Source of the DNA: Tenrec ecaudatus
Lineage: Eukaryota; Chordata; Mammalia; Afrosoricida; Tenrecidae
DNA: 64,000 bases
Assembly: GCF_050624435.1 (NCBI RefSeq)
Contig: NC_134545.1
Span: 83,959,563-84,023,562 of the forward strand
Direction: 5' to 3'
Shown in pieces: positions 1 to 11,439 of the stretch (position 1 is the stretch's first letter; every line of letters begins with the position of its first letter). The position numbers and the translations under genes were made by a program. The notes below the pieces were generated by a model, which was given only the letters and a program-made list of their open reading frames with translations, was not told the origin of the DNA and searched no databases.

Positions 1-1983
1 CTACTAAGCTTCAAACTGCCTGTAGTGATTTCCTTTGCCTCCTTGTCCACTTGCTCGGGAACCAGCAAACTGCCAGGTCGTTGTGGTGGGTAGTCACCAA
101 TTTTGCTACTTCTCCTGTTGTTATAGAGTCTAATGCTTCTCTCTGAATCTTACTAACGGTGGCTTACTTGACCAATAAATTGTGCTAGAAGTGTTGCGCT
201 CAGACTTTTAAGACTAGACCTTAAGAAACCTTGGAATTGGCCCCCAGGAACCCAGGTCCCACATAAAACGTCGGATGTCATGAATCCCTAGCTATCAGCT
301 TCCAGAGGTCACGCGGGAAAAGAGATGACCTGGGTGAGAGAACCTGTGATTGAAGCCTCAGCTGGCATTGAGAGCAGCCAAATGGGAGGTCCAAGTAAGA
401 GCTCATCAACCCCCGCCCCCCAAACCACAATAAACATTCCCTATCACATTATAAACCAATAACTATGAGATCGCGTCACTGGGGAAAGCTGAGTGAAGGG
501 CACACCCAGGGACTCGACTATTTAGTAACTGCTTCTAAGTCTTCCATTACAATAAAAATAATATGAAAACGAATATTATTTATTAATAAATAAATCACTA
601 ACCCACCTGATCTGGAGAAGATCCATTTTGAAAGAGCTAAAGACAGCTGCAGATGCTCCCTGAGCCCGGTCCCACGTGCGGACAATACAGCCCTGGCTGC
701 AGCCAACAGGTGTGTGTAACTACGGGGCCTAAGCACACTTGCTAGCTTTGAAATCTTTAACTGCCCCCCACCCCACCCCAATGTCAATGACTCAGCCCCA
801 GTCTCAGGGCCTCACTCATCACATTTGGGTCTCCTACCAGGGACACACCCAGTTCTTCCTTTTGTCTAGTGAGAAGAGAGATTCCATGGCAGTTCATTTG
901 TCAAAGACTGACATACCAAGATGAATAGGCACGAAATGTCACTCAGCCAAAGGAGAAAGATTTTCGCTGCTTAGTGTTTTTTCAAGTGCCTTTTTTGGGG
1001 GTCCTTAAAAATAACAAAAACCTCTCGTAACAAGTGAAGTCATGTCTGCATTCTACTGTACTTTCAGGATATCCAACCCTCCACCACCACCCGCCAGCCC
1101 TTCAGGGAAACCATGCCCCTCACCGGGAACGCCCCTGAAGAAGAGACTCCAGCCCCACCCTCCAGCTTTCATCACAGGTGATGTCTGGACGGAGCAGACC
1201 TTTGACCTCTGGTGCTCTGCCCACTCTGGTACTCGTTCATGTTCATGGAGTATCATAAGTACAAGTAGCCATTCTGAGTTGGGAGCAGGTGTGATATAAG
1301 AAGAAAGATGAACATCTATCTAATAAGGTCAATAGCACACAGCATAGTGATGGAGCATCTCATTTTTCCCAACGCTGAACGGGGTAGAGAAGTTTGAGAC
1401 AGAGATAAAAGACTGTGGCGGGAAGCTTCGGGACTTCTAAGACCTGGGTGGCATGACATTGCTGGCAGGGACTTGCATTATGGTTTGGGGCTGGTTTTTC
1501 CATTCTCTCTGAGGGAAGAAGAAAATCCTCCTGAAGGGCTTCGGAGGCGTGTGAAAATGAAAAGCAAGTGCGGTGGCTTTGTCAACTGGCGGCCAACGAA
1601 GGCTATTCTTATCACACCATTGTGTGCGGGCAGGTCCGAGAAGGAAGAGCGAACTGGGCAGGAGCTGTCAGGGAGGACTTGATGGAGGACACCGGTCTAA
1701 ATGGATCTCGGAGGAAGGAAAGGACTGGGAATGGCAAAGAAGGCGCTCCTCCCCAGGGGAGCACCGGCAGAATTTGTATCCTGTGGGGGAGGGGCGCGAG
1801 TACGGAAACGACCTGATCTGTGAGAGTGGTTTGGATGGAGGAACCATATGGAAAATAAATTTAGGGAGATAAGGGACCACCACCACCCCCACCACCATGT
1901 TGAAGGGTCTAGAAAAACAAAGGTAAATGAAATGATAAAGATACTGGGTGAAGAATGCTCACCAAGTTCTTGTCTGAATGGTG
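1..1983. other. Intergenic sequence, no gene recognised
   Basis: Several short open frames lie between 1470 and 2000 on both strands, but none resembles a known protein and they overlap each other. A CCACCACCACCCCC stretch at 1876-1892 is simple sequence. I see no repeat family I can name. Confidence 0.5.
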
Positions 1984-2149
1984 GGTTGGTTGCCATTGAT
2001 TCGATTCTAATTCATAGCAATCCTATATGGCAGAGGCGAACTCCCCTGTAAGACTTCCTCAGAGTCTGCTGTGGTGTTGCTATTGGATTTGAACTGCCAA
2101 CCTTGTGGATAGCAACTGAGCACTTCACCAGATTGCTACAAGGGCTCCT
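1984..2149 (-). mobile_element. AfroSINE
   Basis: Inverted tRNA-derived SINE of afrotherians: 'gccattgattcgattctaattcatagcaa' type tail at the left, then the internal 'ggatttgaactgccaacc' box B-like segment, and 'aagggctcctt' as the complement of the head. Moderately diverged. Confidence 0.82.
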
Positions 2150-2679
2150 TTACCTGCACTATGCCACAGAATATATGTACCATAGAATAGCTCTAGCATT
2201 CTAGTCTTCTGAAATATTTACTCCTCTGGTCTCTACTTGAAACCTACCAGAGGAAACGATGCTGAGCAACAGAGATTAAGAAAATAATAATATCCATTCT
2301 GCTAAGTCTGTCTCATAAGAAGAAGGGGGGCGGAGACAATATGTTAAAACAGCTATATTGACAGATATTCTATGTAGGATAGAAGCACTTTGAATTTTTT
2401 ATGTACTATCATAAACAACAAATTATGTTTATCCCATTGTCTGACTTCTAAAATATGCAATCAAGCATCTTCATGCTTGGAAAGCAATAGGAACTTGAAC
2501 CTTCTAGCACTCTCTTCTTCACACATCCATCTACCCCATTCTTAATTAGCCTGCCAGAAAGAAAGAGAGTGTGCACCTCTACACAGCCCTTCCCTAAGAT
2601 TCAATCCAAGCAGAATTCCCTAACTCCAGTCTGGAGAGGGTCTGACCACAGGCGTCTTACAGTTCCACCCTGTGACTAA
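2150..2679. other. Intergenic, nothing recognised
   Basis: AT-rich sequence between the SINE and the pseudogene tail; no repeat or open frame of interest. Confidence 0.5.
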
Positions 2680-3150
2680 AGACTTTTTTTTTTTTTAGTT
2701 GCTCTATTTTATTAGAGTAGACTGATCACATGATCACACATGGTCCAAGAAAACTCAAATAGCAAACCAAAAAGAATCAGATGTTAAAGACTGGTCTTCA
2801 GACATCATAGCCAATGATGCCTCGTTTGCCTATGAACTCACCGATATAAAACCACATGCACACTTCAGTGGCCACCAAACCATTCAGCAGAGCTGCCTGA
2901 ACTGTGAGCTGCTTGAAGCGACCAGTCTTAGCACTATCGACTACTTTTGTCAGGCTCTGAATCGCTGCAGGGACCTCCGCAGGAGTCGGAGGAACCAGCT
3001 CCACCCTGGCAGAGTGCCAACACATGGCCAGTCGAGCTTCGAGTAAGTCACAGCGGCGTTCACCAGCCCCGGGGCCTTCTCCACCAAGTTACGGATAAAC
3101 TGGGCCATGGTTCTGGGAGAGAAAGCCCGTGGCCCGAAACCTAAAAGACC
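2680..3150 (-). pseudogene. ATP5MG: Processed pseudogene of ATP5MG (ATP synthase subunit g)
   Basis: Reading the - strand, an ATG at 3108-3106 opens MAQFIRNLVEKAPGLVNAAV, clearly subunit g of mitochondrial F1Fo ATP synthase. After TYSK (about residue 24) one base is missing, so the frame shifts; the remainder (VELVPPTPAEVP to GKRGIIGYDV, stop at 2798-2800) continues in another frame. The coding span is 311 nt where 312 would be intact, which fits a single 1-base deletion. Hallmarks of retrotransposition: no introns, AATAAA in its 3' UTR (about 2707-2712), and a poly(T) run at 2684-2697 that is the poly(A) tail in reverse. Similar flanks 'ctaaagac' (left) and 'ctaaaagac' (right, about 3141) may be a decayed target duplication. 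Amino-acid identity remains high, so insertion is fairly recent on the mammalian scale. No function expected. Confidence 0.92.
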
Positions 3151-4154
3151 TTTTCCTTTCTTCCTCCCCCCACTTCCTCCTTTTTTCTCTCTCTTCCCCT
3201 GGCCCCCCACCCCAAGGCTCAAGTATCTTTTGAGAAGCATCACATGGGACCTTAAAAGCACTGGCTCTCATGGTCCTTAAAAGAAGAACGCAGCAAATAT
3301 TCACAAAACCATGGCTGTTCTTCCAAGTCACACTACTGGTCATCAAGCAACTCGAAAGCCAAAACAAATAAGATGCATTTCAATTGAGGGAAATATAGTT
3401 GATGCCATTGAACTTGAAGTCTGAGCCTGTCCTTTTATTTTTTTAATAGTCCTGTCACCCAGCATAATAAATGTCTATTTTGAATTTTTTAAATATGATG
3501 AAAAAAATCTAGTGCTAATTAGCAGTACATGATGTATTGTGAAAATAAGAAGTAATAAACCTCTGAATCCAGCACAGACGGCAAATGGAAATAATCAATG
3601 AAGAACTCATGGGTACTCCAGATGAGTGTCGTGTCGTCGCCAGGACCAAACGTACACGCACTTCCCAGCGAAACAAGTCACCACGCTCCGTGAGGAGTCT
3701 AAAGAGGAGCGGGTATCTAGCACTACTTCCTGGGGAAGCTTACAAGTTAATGGAGAAAACAGCACAGAAACTTATGCAGCAGGTATATTGAAAAAAAAGC
3801 TGTCCGCAGCCTGGCGTGAGAACGACAGTGTGTCAGAAACGGGGCTGGAAAGTTGGACAGTAGTAGGCGGGGCTACTCCGGAAACCTGAAATTCCTTACC
3901 ATCGAGCGCTGTTTACTGAGACTAATTCCCTCCGGTCACGTGGAGAGGAAAATGAAGCCAAGTCTGAGAATAAGATTGAGGTGGAGCAGCAAGATGAAGA
4001 TGATGTGAAAATGAGGCTGCAGGAAGGGTGTAAAGGCAGAGGCTCCGAAGTGAATAGGGCTTGTTCATCTTTGCGCTCCTGGCTAGTTTTATACAAGGGA
4101 TGGTGAGGGGACTTCCCTTCAGTATTTTGAGCAAGCCATTCATTCTTTCAGACT
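3151..4154. other. Intergenic, no gene recognised
   Basis: A pyrimidine-rich patch (3150-3200) borders the pseudogene. A 68-codon open frame near 3585-3791 has no family resemblance I can see. Confidence 0.45.
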
Positions 4155-4302
4155 CCTACTCTCCCCTTCTGTAAAATGAGACAATAAAAAGCCACCCACC
4201 CATAATCATAGCTCTATCTATGACTCTGATATCACATGTAATGTTCGTAAAGCACCTCTCAGAATGTCTGACACATAATTGGTTCTCAAAAGATGATGGC
4301 TG
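4155..4302 (+). repeat. MIR SINE
   Basis: Contains 'cttctgtaaaatgagacaataaaa' and, downstream, 'gtctgacacataattggttctcaaaa', the 3' half of the ancient mammalian MIR consensus. Confidence 0.65.
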
Positions 4303-4954
4303 CCTTTTTCATATATCAGCAAGATATTCCCTACTTGCCAGTTCCTTGTCCACGGCTATTGGCGCTTGTTCCAGCTCTGCTGCTGATTGGCCGGGCGATC
4401 TCCAGCAAGTCTTAGGTCTTCCCTGAGTCTAGATTCTTCAGGAACGGCTTGAGGAGGGCAGTACGAGTCCATGGTATCTCCCAGGGTGGTTATGTGAATA
4501 ATATAATTGAACTTCTAAGAGTTCATTAGGGGGGAGGGGGGAGGGGATTAAAAGATCATCATGAAATTGAGGGAAAAAAAGATAATGAAATTGTTCCACA
4601 AGCTTTTGGGGGCTCCCCCATATGTGAAGGCACCGTGAAATGCTTAACATGCCCCCCAAGGCTAAGGTATTATTAGTGGTAAGCCCTCTATCATAATCGC
4701 TCCTCAAAATGCTGTGTCCATCCCTCAGTGGGGCGGGGGGGGGGGGCTAGGGACAGACCAGCAACATTGGGGAACTAATTATTGCACTCACCCCTGAGAT
4801 GACTTGACAAGTTCGGTGGGGCTTCTGGGAGGGAATTTAGCCTCAAACCCCAAGCATGCTTAACTATAAACATTAAAGTACAATTACAATTTGGGGTCAG
4901 AAAAGCCGAAGGAAGTTTGTACCAGGTAACCACCAAGACTCGTTCACACTGTTG
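4303..4954. other. Intergenic, includes short G-run
   Basis: A poly-G stretch interrupted once lies at 4730-4747 and a G-rich patch at 4528-4547. Nothing else stands out. Confidence 0.5.
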
Positions 4955-5330
4955 CTATGGTTGCCAGGTGCTGTCCTGTGGGCTCCAACTCAAGGTGACC
5001 TTGGGTACAACAGAATGAAGGGTGGCCTGCCCTACGCCCTCTTCCTGATCTCTGGTGTGCTTGGGCCATTGCTGTGGCCACGGTATTTTGAGTGCCTTCC
5101 ACCCTAGGGGACTCATTCCAGGGCCCTTATCCGACAGGATTCTGTGGTGGCCCATCCAGTTCTCACTGACTAATTTTTGGAAGTGGATGGCCACGCCTTT
5201 CCCTCAGAGTCTGTCTTCACCTGAAAGCTCTCCACCCTCGGTTACCTTATTGCTGTTTGAAATCTCAGTGACCTCGCGCCCAGCATCCTAGCAGCAACCA
5301 AGCCACCACGACCGTGACACATTGACAGCC
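4955..5330 (-). repeat. Composite afrotherian RTE/AfroSINE-related repeat
   Basis: The left part (ttgccaggtgctgtcctgtg, then gtacaacagaatgaagg) resembles the reverse of the RTE 3' region; the right part (ctaatttttggaagtggatggccacgcc) resembles the older AfroSINE subfamily in reverse. Boundaries uncertain and strongly diverged. Confidence 0.45.
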
Positions 5331-5457
5331 AGGCAATGCGGTACCTAGTCACACCTTTGTCAAAATGAGCAGAACGCCTCCCTTCCAGGAGTTTGAAGGA
5401 GCTTCCAAGTTATAGAAGAGATGATGTCGCAAGTCAGAAACACTCGCTCACACATGT

Positions 5458-5481
5458 ACACACACACACACACACACACAC
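5458..5481. repeat. (CA)n microsatellite
   Basis: About 12 uninterrupted CA dinucleotides. Confidence 0.95.
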
Positions 5482-5482
5482 G

Positions 5483-5668
5483 CCCACTGCTCTGAGTCTT
5501 TCCAACTCAGAGTGACTCTGAAGAACAGCTGCCTGGGGGTCCCAAAGCTGTCCACCTTTGCCGAAGCAGACAGCTCACCATCTCCCCAGTGTCCCACGGG
5601 CGCATTTGAACAGCAGCCTTTTGGGTTCACAGCCCAACATTCAATTCTCGGTGCCAGCAAGTGTCCTT
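5483..5668 (-). mobile_element. AfroSINE
   Basis: Reverse copy starting right at the CA tract: 'ctttccaactcagagtgactctgaag' corresponds to the SINE 3' part, 'cgcatttgaacagcagcc' to the box B region. Confidence 0.7.
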
Positions 5669-5734
5669 ACGCACGTACAGATACCCATCGTTAGAGAGGT
5701 GCCCAGAGCACGTTGATTTTTTATTTGATAAACT

Positions 5735-5937
5735 GAACCATGCCACCAACGGCCCTTTGTGGAGTGGATTTCAATCCACAGGGGTCTTTGGACAGAGGAA
5801 AACTGCCCAAGCGGGTCTTCAAAATCGTGATCTTTCTGGGAGCACACTGCCACGCCTCTCTCCCACAGAGAGCTGCTAGGTTTGCACCAGTGACCTCTCA
5901 GCTGGCAATCAGGCACCTGGCTACGGAGTCACTGAGA
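5735..5937 (-). mobile_element. AfroSINE
   Basis: Reverse copy with 'acaggggtcttt', 'agctgctaggtttgcaccag' and 'caatcaggcacctggc'; a second old insertion in tandem with the preceding one. Confidence 0.6.
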
Positions 5938-6271
5938 CTCCAAATGGAATCAAGCCCCCGGAAAATACCCTGCTTCCGACCCTGGAGAGGGGAGATTAGA
6001 CTGTGGAGGGTCTACAATTGTATTTATGTTCTCCATCTCCAATCACCTGAGATGATGATGTTTTAAAGTCAGCTTATAAGATGAGAAGTCTGAGTGTACA
6101 GAATAAAAATTATGCTTGAAAAGTCCTTAAAAGAGCCGTAAAGTAGATGTATACATACTCAGTGTGTCTTTTCCTTTAAGGAACAGCATCTCAGTCATTC
6201 AACTTAGCCAGTTTTGTTTTGTTTGTCCAGCCAGGGCAAGAGCAAACCAAAAAAAAAAAAAACAAAAAAAA

Positions 6272-6463
6272 CCCAGTCAGTTCTGATGTACAAGTATGGC
6301 AATACTGGTGGGTCAGGCTAGAACGGTCCCTCTGGGCTCTGAGACTCTAACTCGTTAGGGAAGTAGAAAGCCCCGTCTCTCTCCAAGGGCAGCTGGTGAT
6401 TTCAAATAGCTGAGCTTGCAGTTAGCGGCCCAATGCCTCCCCCACTACGTCACCAGGGCTCCT
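6272..6463 (-). mobile_element. AfroSINE with A-rich left flank
   Basis: Preceded by an A-rich run (6249-6271). Internal 'tctgagactctaactcgttagg', 'gatttcaaatagctgagc' and terminal 'caccagggctcct' identify the family in reverse orientation. Confidence 0.8.
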
Positions 6464-6627
6464 CCCTACCAAATGGGAAATGCAACTTGGAGTTCAAGAT
6501 CATGTGGTGTGCTCCTCATCCCTAACCGCCTCCACGACCCCACCCCACCCCCCAAAAATTTACTTTGAACACCAGAATCACCCTCAATGCAGACAATGCG
6601 TCCATCAATAAGACCAAGTGAGCAAAG

Positions 6628-6632
<5 letters not shown>

Positions 6633-6710
<78 letters not shown>
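6633..6710. repeat. (TC)n microsatellite
   Basis: About 39 uninterrupted TC units. Open frames of Ser-Leu or Arg-Glu across it are artefacts. Confidence 0.97.
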
Positions 6711-6712
<2 letters not shown>

Positions 6713-7071
6713 CAAGTCATTGAAAGTCCTGACTCGCTACCTGGGCGGGCCCTAGCTGTCTCTGCAGAGAAGCAAGCCTGTTAAACAAACTTCCTTTCTT
6801 GACAAATCAACAAATTAACTTACACATTTAAAAGAATTTTTAAAAATTTTAAAACCTCGCACATTTTGAGTAGACCGTTTGATAAGGCTGACATTGGGGA
6901 TCTCCCGGCACAATCAAGAGCTAGGACACGTGTCTCGCCCCACTCAAATTTCCTTTTGGTTGTGTCTCAGCAGTAAAGTTCCCTTCCTGGCCTAGGTCCC
7001 TAATGGTGAGGTCTCTCTCACAATAACTTATATTTCCTGGTCTTAGAAATTCATGGAAATGGTACCCTACC

Positions 7072-7584
7072 ATACAGATAGGCACACTTTGGTTCACTGA
7101 GATTGGCTTCATGGTGCGTCACGTACTGCGCTTGTCACCAGTTGAAGGTTGGTGGCAACCCTACGTCAAGCAAGTCTATGGAGCTGTTTTCCCAGTGTGG
7201 TGAGTGGGCTGCTTGCCTAGAGGCCAGCAGTTGGAAACCACCAGGTGCTGTGGGAGAGAGGTGGGCTGTCTACTCCGTAAGCACTGGCAGCCCGGGAACG
7301 CACAGGCTTTCCTCTGGGAAACCGTCCTCTAGGGTCACCAGGAATGGGTTTGGGTTTGGGGTGTGCTCACTTGTGTGTCTCTGGGTCACATGTTGGTCGT
7401 TCGCACAATATTGCGTACTTTTTCGTGATGCGATCGCACACTTCATAGATGACAATCTAATGTGAACATAACAGGAATGTGCGCTGGGAAAGAAACAACC
7501 AAAAAATCATGCGACGGACTTGATTGCGTGTTCACTTCATTGTGGTGGTCTGACGCCAGACCCGCAACTCTCCCAGGTCTGCCC
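7072..7584 (+). mobile_element. Tigger1-derived Tc1/mariner element, internally deleted and split by a SINE
   Basis: 'agttgaaggttggtggcaaccctacgt...aagtctatggagc' and, after the SINE, 'tgtgctcacttgtgtgtctctgggtcacat' match the 5' part of Tigger1; 'cattgtggtggtctgacgccagac' to 'aggtctgcc' matches its 3' end. No transposase remains. Copy is old and CpG-decayed. Confidence 0.7.
7198..7360 (+). mobile_element. AfroSINE inserted in the Tigger1 remnant
   Basis: Forward copy ('gaggccagcagttggaaaccaccagg', then 'aagcactggcagcccggg') that interrupts an otherwise collinear Tigger1 sequence, so it is younger than that copy. Confidence 0.7.
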
Positions 7585-7941
7585 GTACTCTTGTGAAGAT
7601 GGGACATTTGAACCAGGGTTTAGTTGCCGGTGATGGGGAAGCCATTGAACTTAACTTAAAGGGGGAGAAGGTCATGCTATGTGTGGGAAGGAGGGAAGTG
7701 TCTCTATCAACGTGGAGCCAGTGGCTCTGCCCTTGAAGAGAGGAGGATCCGTGGATGAGCAAGGTCAGGGCTCCTTGGCAAAGGGGTAGTTCGGAAAGGA
7801 TCGTGTAGTGGAAGAAAGCAGACCCCACGCATTGAGAAAGGTGGGACTCGGTCCTTTTCCACCCTCCCTCTCTGGAGATGGCCTGTTTTTGTCTATCAGG
7901 ACCTTTGCTTTCACTCATAAAAGCTGACTTGCTCTTAAACC
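7585..7941. other. Intergenic, nothing recognised
   Basis: Unique-looking sequence between the Tigger1 and SPIN elements; its right end, 7934-7941, is the left copy of the SPIN target duplication. Confidence 0.5.
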
Positions 7942-8133
7942 AGTGGTTCTCAACCAGTGGGTCACGATCCCTTTGGGGGATTGAATGACCCTTTCACTGG
8001 GGTTGCCCGATTCATAGCAGCAGCAAAATGACAGTTATGAAGTAGCAACAAAAATAATGTTATGGTTGGGGGTCACCACCACATGAGGAACTGTAGGAAA
8101 GGGTGGCGGCCTGAGGAAGGTGGAGAACCACTG
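7942..8133 (+). mobile_element. Non-autonomous SPIN (hAT) transposon
   Basis: Starts CAGTGGTTCTCAACC and ends GAGAACCACTG: the short terminal inverted repeats of SPIN. The interior 'gggtcacgatccctttggggg', 'aaaatgacagttatgaagtagcaac' and 'ggttgggggtcaccacc' is the familiar non-autonomous body of about 190 bp. It is flanked by an 8-bp target duplication, tcttaaac (7934-7941) and acttaaac (8134-8141), 7 of 8 matching, as hAT insertion requires. No transposase is encoded. Confidence 0.88.
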
Positions 8134-8141
8134 ACTTAAAC

Positions 8142-10087
8142 GAAAAGAAAGATGGGAGTCGATGGTGAGTGTCATTTCCAGTCCTGGTTTTGTCACGAGC
8201 AAGCAGCTATGGATAACCCCCATGCCTGTTCTGATCCGGATTTCCTGGTCTGTGTCATAAAGACGTGCATTCATGATTGCTGAGTAGCTGTATAGTACCT
8301 TCATGAGAACAGATCCTTCGTCTTTCCCTGGTGTGACCTCAGCACCCAGCAAAATGCTAGGCGTGCTCAACAAATGCGGGTTGGAGGCATGAATGAGCCT
8401 AAACTCCCATCTAGCTCTGTCATTCCATCCCTCCTGGTAGGAAAAGAAACCTGATAGAATTTGAGTTCCTGGGCCTCTTTCAGGCTCCAGTGAGTCCTGG
8501 GCCAAGCCATCCCTTTTGGCACACAATACTGTGCATGTGACTATGGGAGGTTGATCTTGACCACCATTAAAAGCCATTGAGACAAACACTTGCCGTTTAC
8601 ACAAAGGGAGAAACCGCCTTCAGTCTCGCAGAAGGGTCAAGGGTGGAGGGCAAAATTGGAAGTGATGTGACCCAATAATTTGTGACGGTAAACTTCATGA
8701 CAGTGTGCCTTCTAATGGGGTGCATTTAGTGGACAGATGAGAAGGGAGGGGTCAGGGGTGTGACCTTCCAGAGCTACTAAGGTGGTCTAAGCATTGCTTT
8801 CCTCAATTTAACAGCTCTCTTCCTGAGACTGTGGCAGCCTTTACCACCTGGCCCCAGGCCTCACCCCTGCGGGGTCACAGACTCAAGGCCTCTGGGGCTT
8901 GGGTAGGTGATGAATGAAGTCTATTGGGAATGTGCCCACATAGAGTGTGAGAATTGTGGTGGACTGGAGCGGGCCTATCTTTTTTAGAAATGGAGATAAG
9001 TGGATTTTAAACATAATTTGCTAGCAAAAGAGAATTGCTTCTGGAATTCAGTCCTGGGTGGCTATTTTGCCCCCCAGGCATTATACAAATAGGACTGTGC
9101 TTGGGCTGCTCTTTGAGGATCTCAGACATGCCCTCCATGAATACTTCCCCCATCCTTCAGGGAAGTCAGGTGAGCAAGAAAGCTTAGAGCTAAGCAGAGA
9201 CATTAGCACCCTTGGGGAAGGCACATCTCTTGGCTCTGCTAACGCTCAGGAATATCCCAGAACACTTCCTTTGGCCCGGAGTCTGAAGGGGGAAGGGAAA
9301 GGGGGCTGATGCCCTCCAATCTATTTGCAGCAGGGCAAAAGTCGGCAGTCCAAAATGTCATTTTGCAATTAGTGAAGACAATCGTTTTTGTTCTTGCTTT
9401 CCAGCTGGGCCGGTGGAGAAGCTGTGGAAAGCACTAGCTAAGATTAGCTCCCCACAGAGACCTTGAGTGGCTGTCAGCTCTGCAGAGAACAGCAGCAAGC
9501 GCTCACGCCAATGGTGTCTGAGAAAGGCCTTGTCAGAGGCACCTTGACCTGCCAGGACTTCTCTGGTACTCGGATTCCCAGCGGCCCTCCCAGGGTTAAG
9601 CTCCCTCGCATGATGTATTTCCCCTGCCTTTTTTAGAGCCGCATTATGCTTGCTCCAGGAAACGGCCTCTTCCTTCTCATAAACACAGCCTTGGGTTCCT
9701 GACCAAGCGCCCTGCCACTCTGCACCTCCTTGTCCATCCATCACACCTTGCTGTCACCCTGGCTGTGATTGTGCAGAACTGGCCCGACGCCAGAGGTGAG
9801 CCCGGGGTGGCGAGAAGGAAGAGGCAAGCCCCCGGAGCAGTGAAGGGTCACACACACCCCAACTCCAGCCCTCTGATGAATTCCCTGGAAGCCAGCTGGC
9901 CGGCACAATGAGCAGGCCTTTCCGACGGCCCGGGCAATGTGGTGGAAAAGCCTTGACAAGGTCACCACCAGAGCCGGGCTTGGCGGTTCCATTCCTGCAG
10001 CTGAGTGTGCAGGGCCCAAGGCTAGAACGGAGCAGGGACCCCAGATCAGTTGCTGTCCCATCAACCGCAGCTCATGGCAGTCCCCTC
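8142..10087. other. Intergenic, mostly unique sequence
   Basis: A possible MIR 3' end lies at about 8338-8392 (cagcacccagcaaaatgctagg). The open frame antisense over 8035-8604 runs through the SPIN element and has no protein similarity. 9058-9310 and 9358-9744 contain open frames without recognisable domains. Confidence 0.45.
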
Positions 10088-10255
10088 GATGACGGCGGAG
10101 AAGTCTGCTCCGTGGGGTTTTCGGTGGCTGACTTTTCCGAAGTAGATCACCAAGTCTTTCTTGAAAGCTGCTTCTGGGTGAACCTGAGTCTTCAAGTTTT
10201 CCATTAGCAGCTGATCACTTGAACCATCTCCGCCACCAGCACCGCAGATACTTCT
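10088..10255 (-). mobile_element. AfroSINE, older subfamily
   Basis: Contains 'tggctgacttttccgaagtagatcacc', the segment typical of the subfamily common in elephants, in reverse orientation. Confidence 0.7.
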
Positions 10256-10261
10256 GTTGTT

Positions 10262-10535
10262 GCTGCCAGCAGTTGGGAAATTTTCTACTCATAGTAACCC
10301 CGTGGGACCAAGTAGAACGCTTCCAAAGGGGTTGCTAGGCTACCACCTTTCTTGGAGTACATTGCCGGTCTTTCTGTTGCGGAGTTGTTGGATGGGCTTA
10401 CACCCCAGCCTTCCCATGAGTAACTAGCTGAGAGCCATGTCCAACCCCATTGCCATTGAGTAAATTCCCGCCTACGTGGCCTATAGGGCAGAGTAGAGTT
10501 GCTCCATCTGGTTTCCAAGGCTGTCATCTAATAGA
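10262..10535 (-). mobile_element. Two abutting AfroSINE copies
   Basis: 10262-10440 holds 'tactcatagtaaccccgtgggacc' and 'ggatgggcttacaccccagcc'; 10445-10535 restarts with 'ccattgccattgagtaaattccc', then 'ggcctatagggcagagtag', the reverse 3' part of another copy. Confidence 0.65.
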
Positions 10536-10802
10536 AGTGGACAGCCCCTCCTTTCTCCCACTGCCAAGCGTTTAGTTAAGAGCTGAGTGCTGCATCACTG
10601 CTGACCCAGAGATGCTTAGCGACCCCCCATGGAGGCCTGAATTCTGGAAGGAGTGTAAGAAGGCCAGGAGTAGTGAAAAGTCTTGGCTCCTTCCGCAAGC
10701 AAGATAGGACTGAGAAGGGCATTTGAGAGACCAGTATGACAACCTTCTCCACAAAAGATGTACTCCACTAGGAGTTACATCTGCAATTCTCACCACGGGC
10801 TT

Positions 10803-10956
10803 TAAAAGAACTAACATTTGTTAAGTGCTTATTATATACCAAGTCATATTCCTCTCAGCTCATTTAATCATATATTATATGCCATGTTCCTAGTGTTTCA
10901 TTTAATCTTCTCTGTAAATCTGTCAAGGAAATACCGTTACCTCTACTCTACAGATG
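10803..10956 (-). repeat. MIR SINE
   Basis: 'aacatttgttaagtgcttattatatacc...' through 'ctcatttaatca' to 'taccgttacctctactctacagatgg' is MIR in reverse. The next SINE abuts it. Confidence 0.7.
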
Positions 10957-11163
10957 GAAGCCTGGTGACATAGTGGTAATACATTGCGCTGCTAACCACA
11001 AGGTAGGTAGTTTGAAACTACCAGGGGACCTGAGGGAGAAGGAAGAGGCTTCTGGCTCCCATAAAGAGTTACAGTCTCGGAAACCCATGGGGGCAATTAT
11101 ACCCTGTCCTATAGAGTCACCATAAGTCAGAAATGATTTCATGGCAGTGAGTTCGGTGTTTGG
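10957..11163 (+). mobile_element. AfroSINE, nearly full length
   Basis: 'gcgctgctaaccacaaggtagg' (tRNA-like box region), 'agagttacagtctcggaaac', 'cctatagagtcaccataagtc' and 'gatttcatggcagtg' in order. One of the best-preserved copies in the window. Confidence 0.88.
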
Positions 11164-11439
11164 GCTTTAGTGAATTAGAGTAAGGAGAGAAATGAATAAA
11201 AAATGATTTATGAGAATCTAGACAATATCAAAAGATTAACAATTGTATTTTCCCAACCCTGTTTTTGGAAAATAACTTCCTGGGATGTCTGTAGGATCAG
11301 ATAGTTTTCTGGGCAGGTTCAACCTAAATTGTTCATCTGTGTTAGCTACCATGTAGACGACTCTGTCTCCAGGCAATGGCGCTCTATTTATTAGGTTGCG
11401 TCTGCAGAACGAGGATGTGGGGGCAGCTGTGGGCTGGTG

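Noticed and set aside
3585-3791. Short basic open frame
   Set aside because: 68 codons, no family resemblance, and nothing nearby suggests transcription.
8035-8604. 189-codon antisense frame
   Set aside because: Runs through the SPIN element into unique sequence; no known domain.
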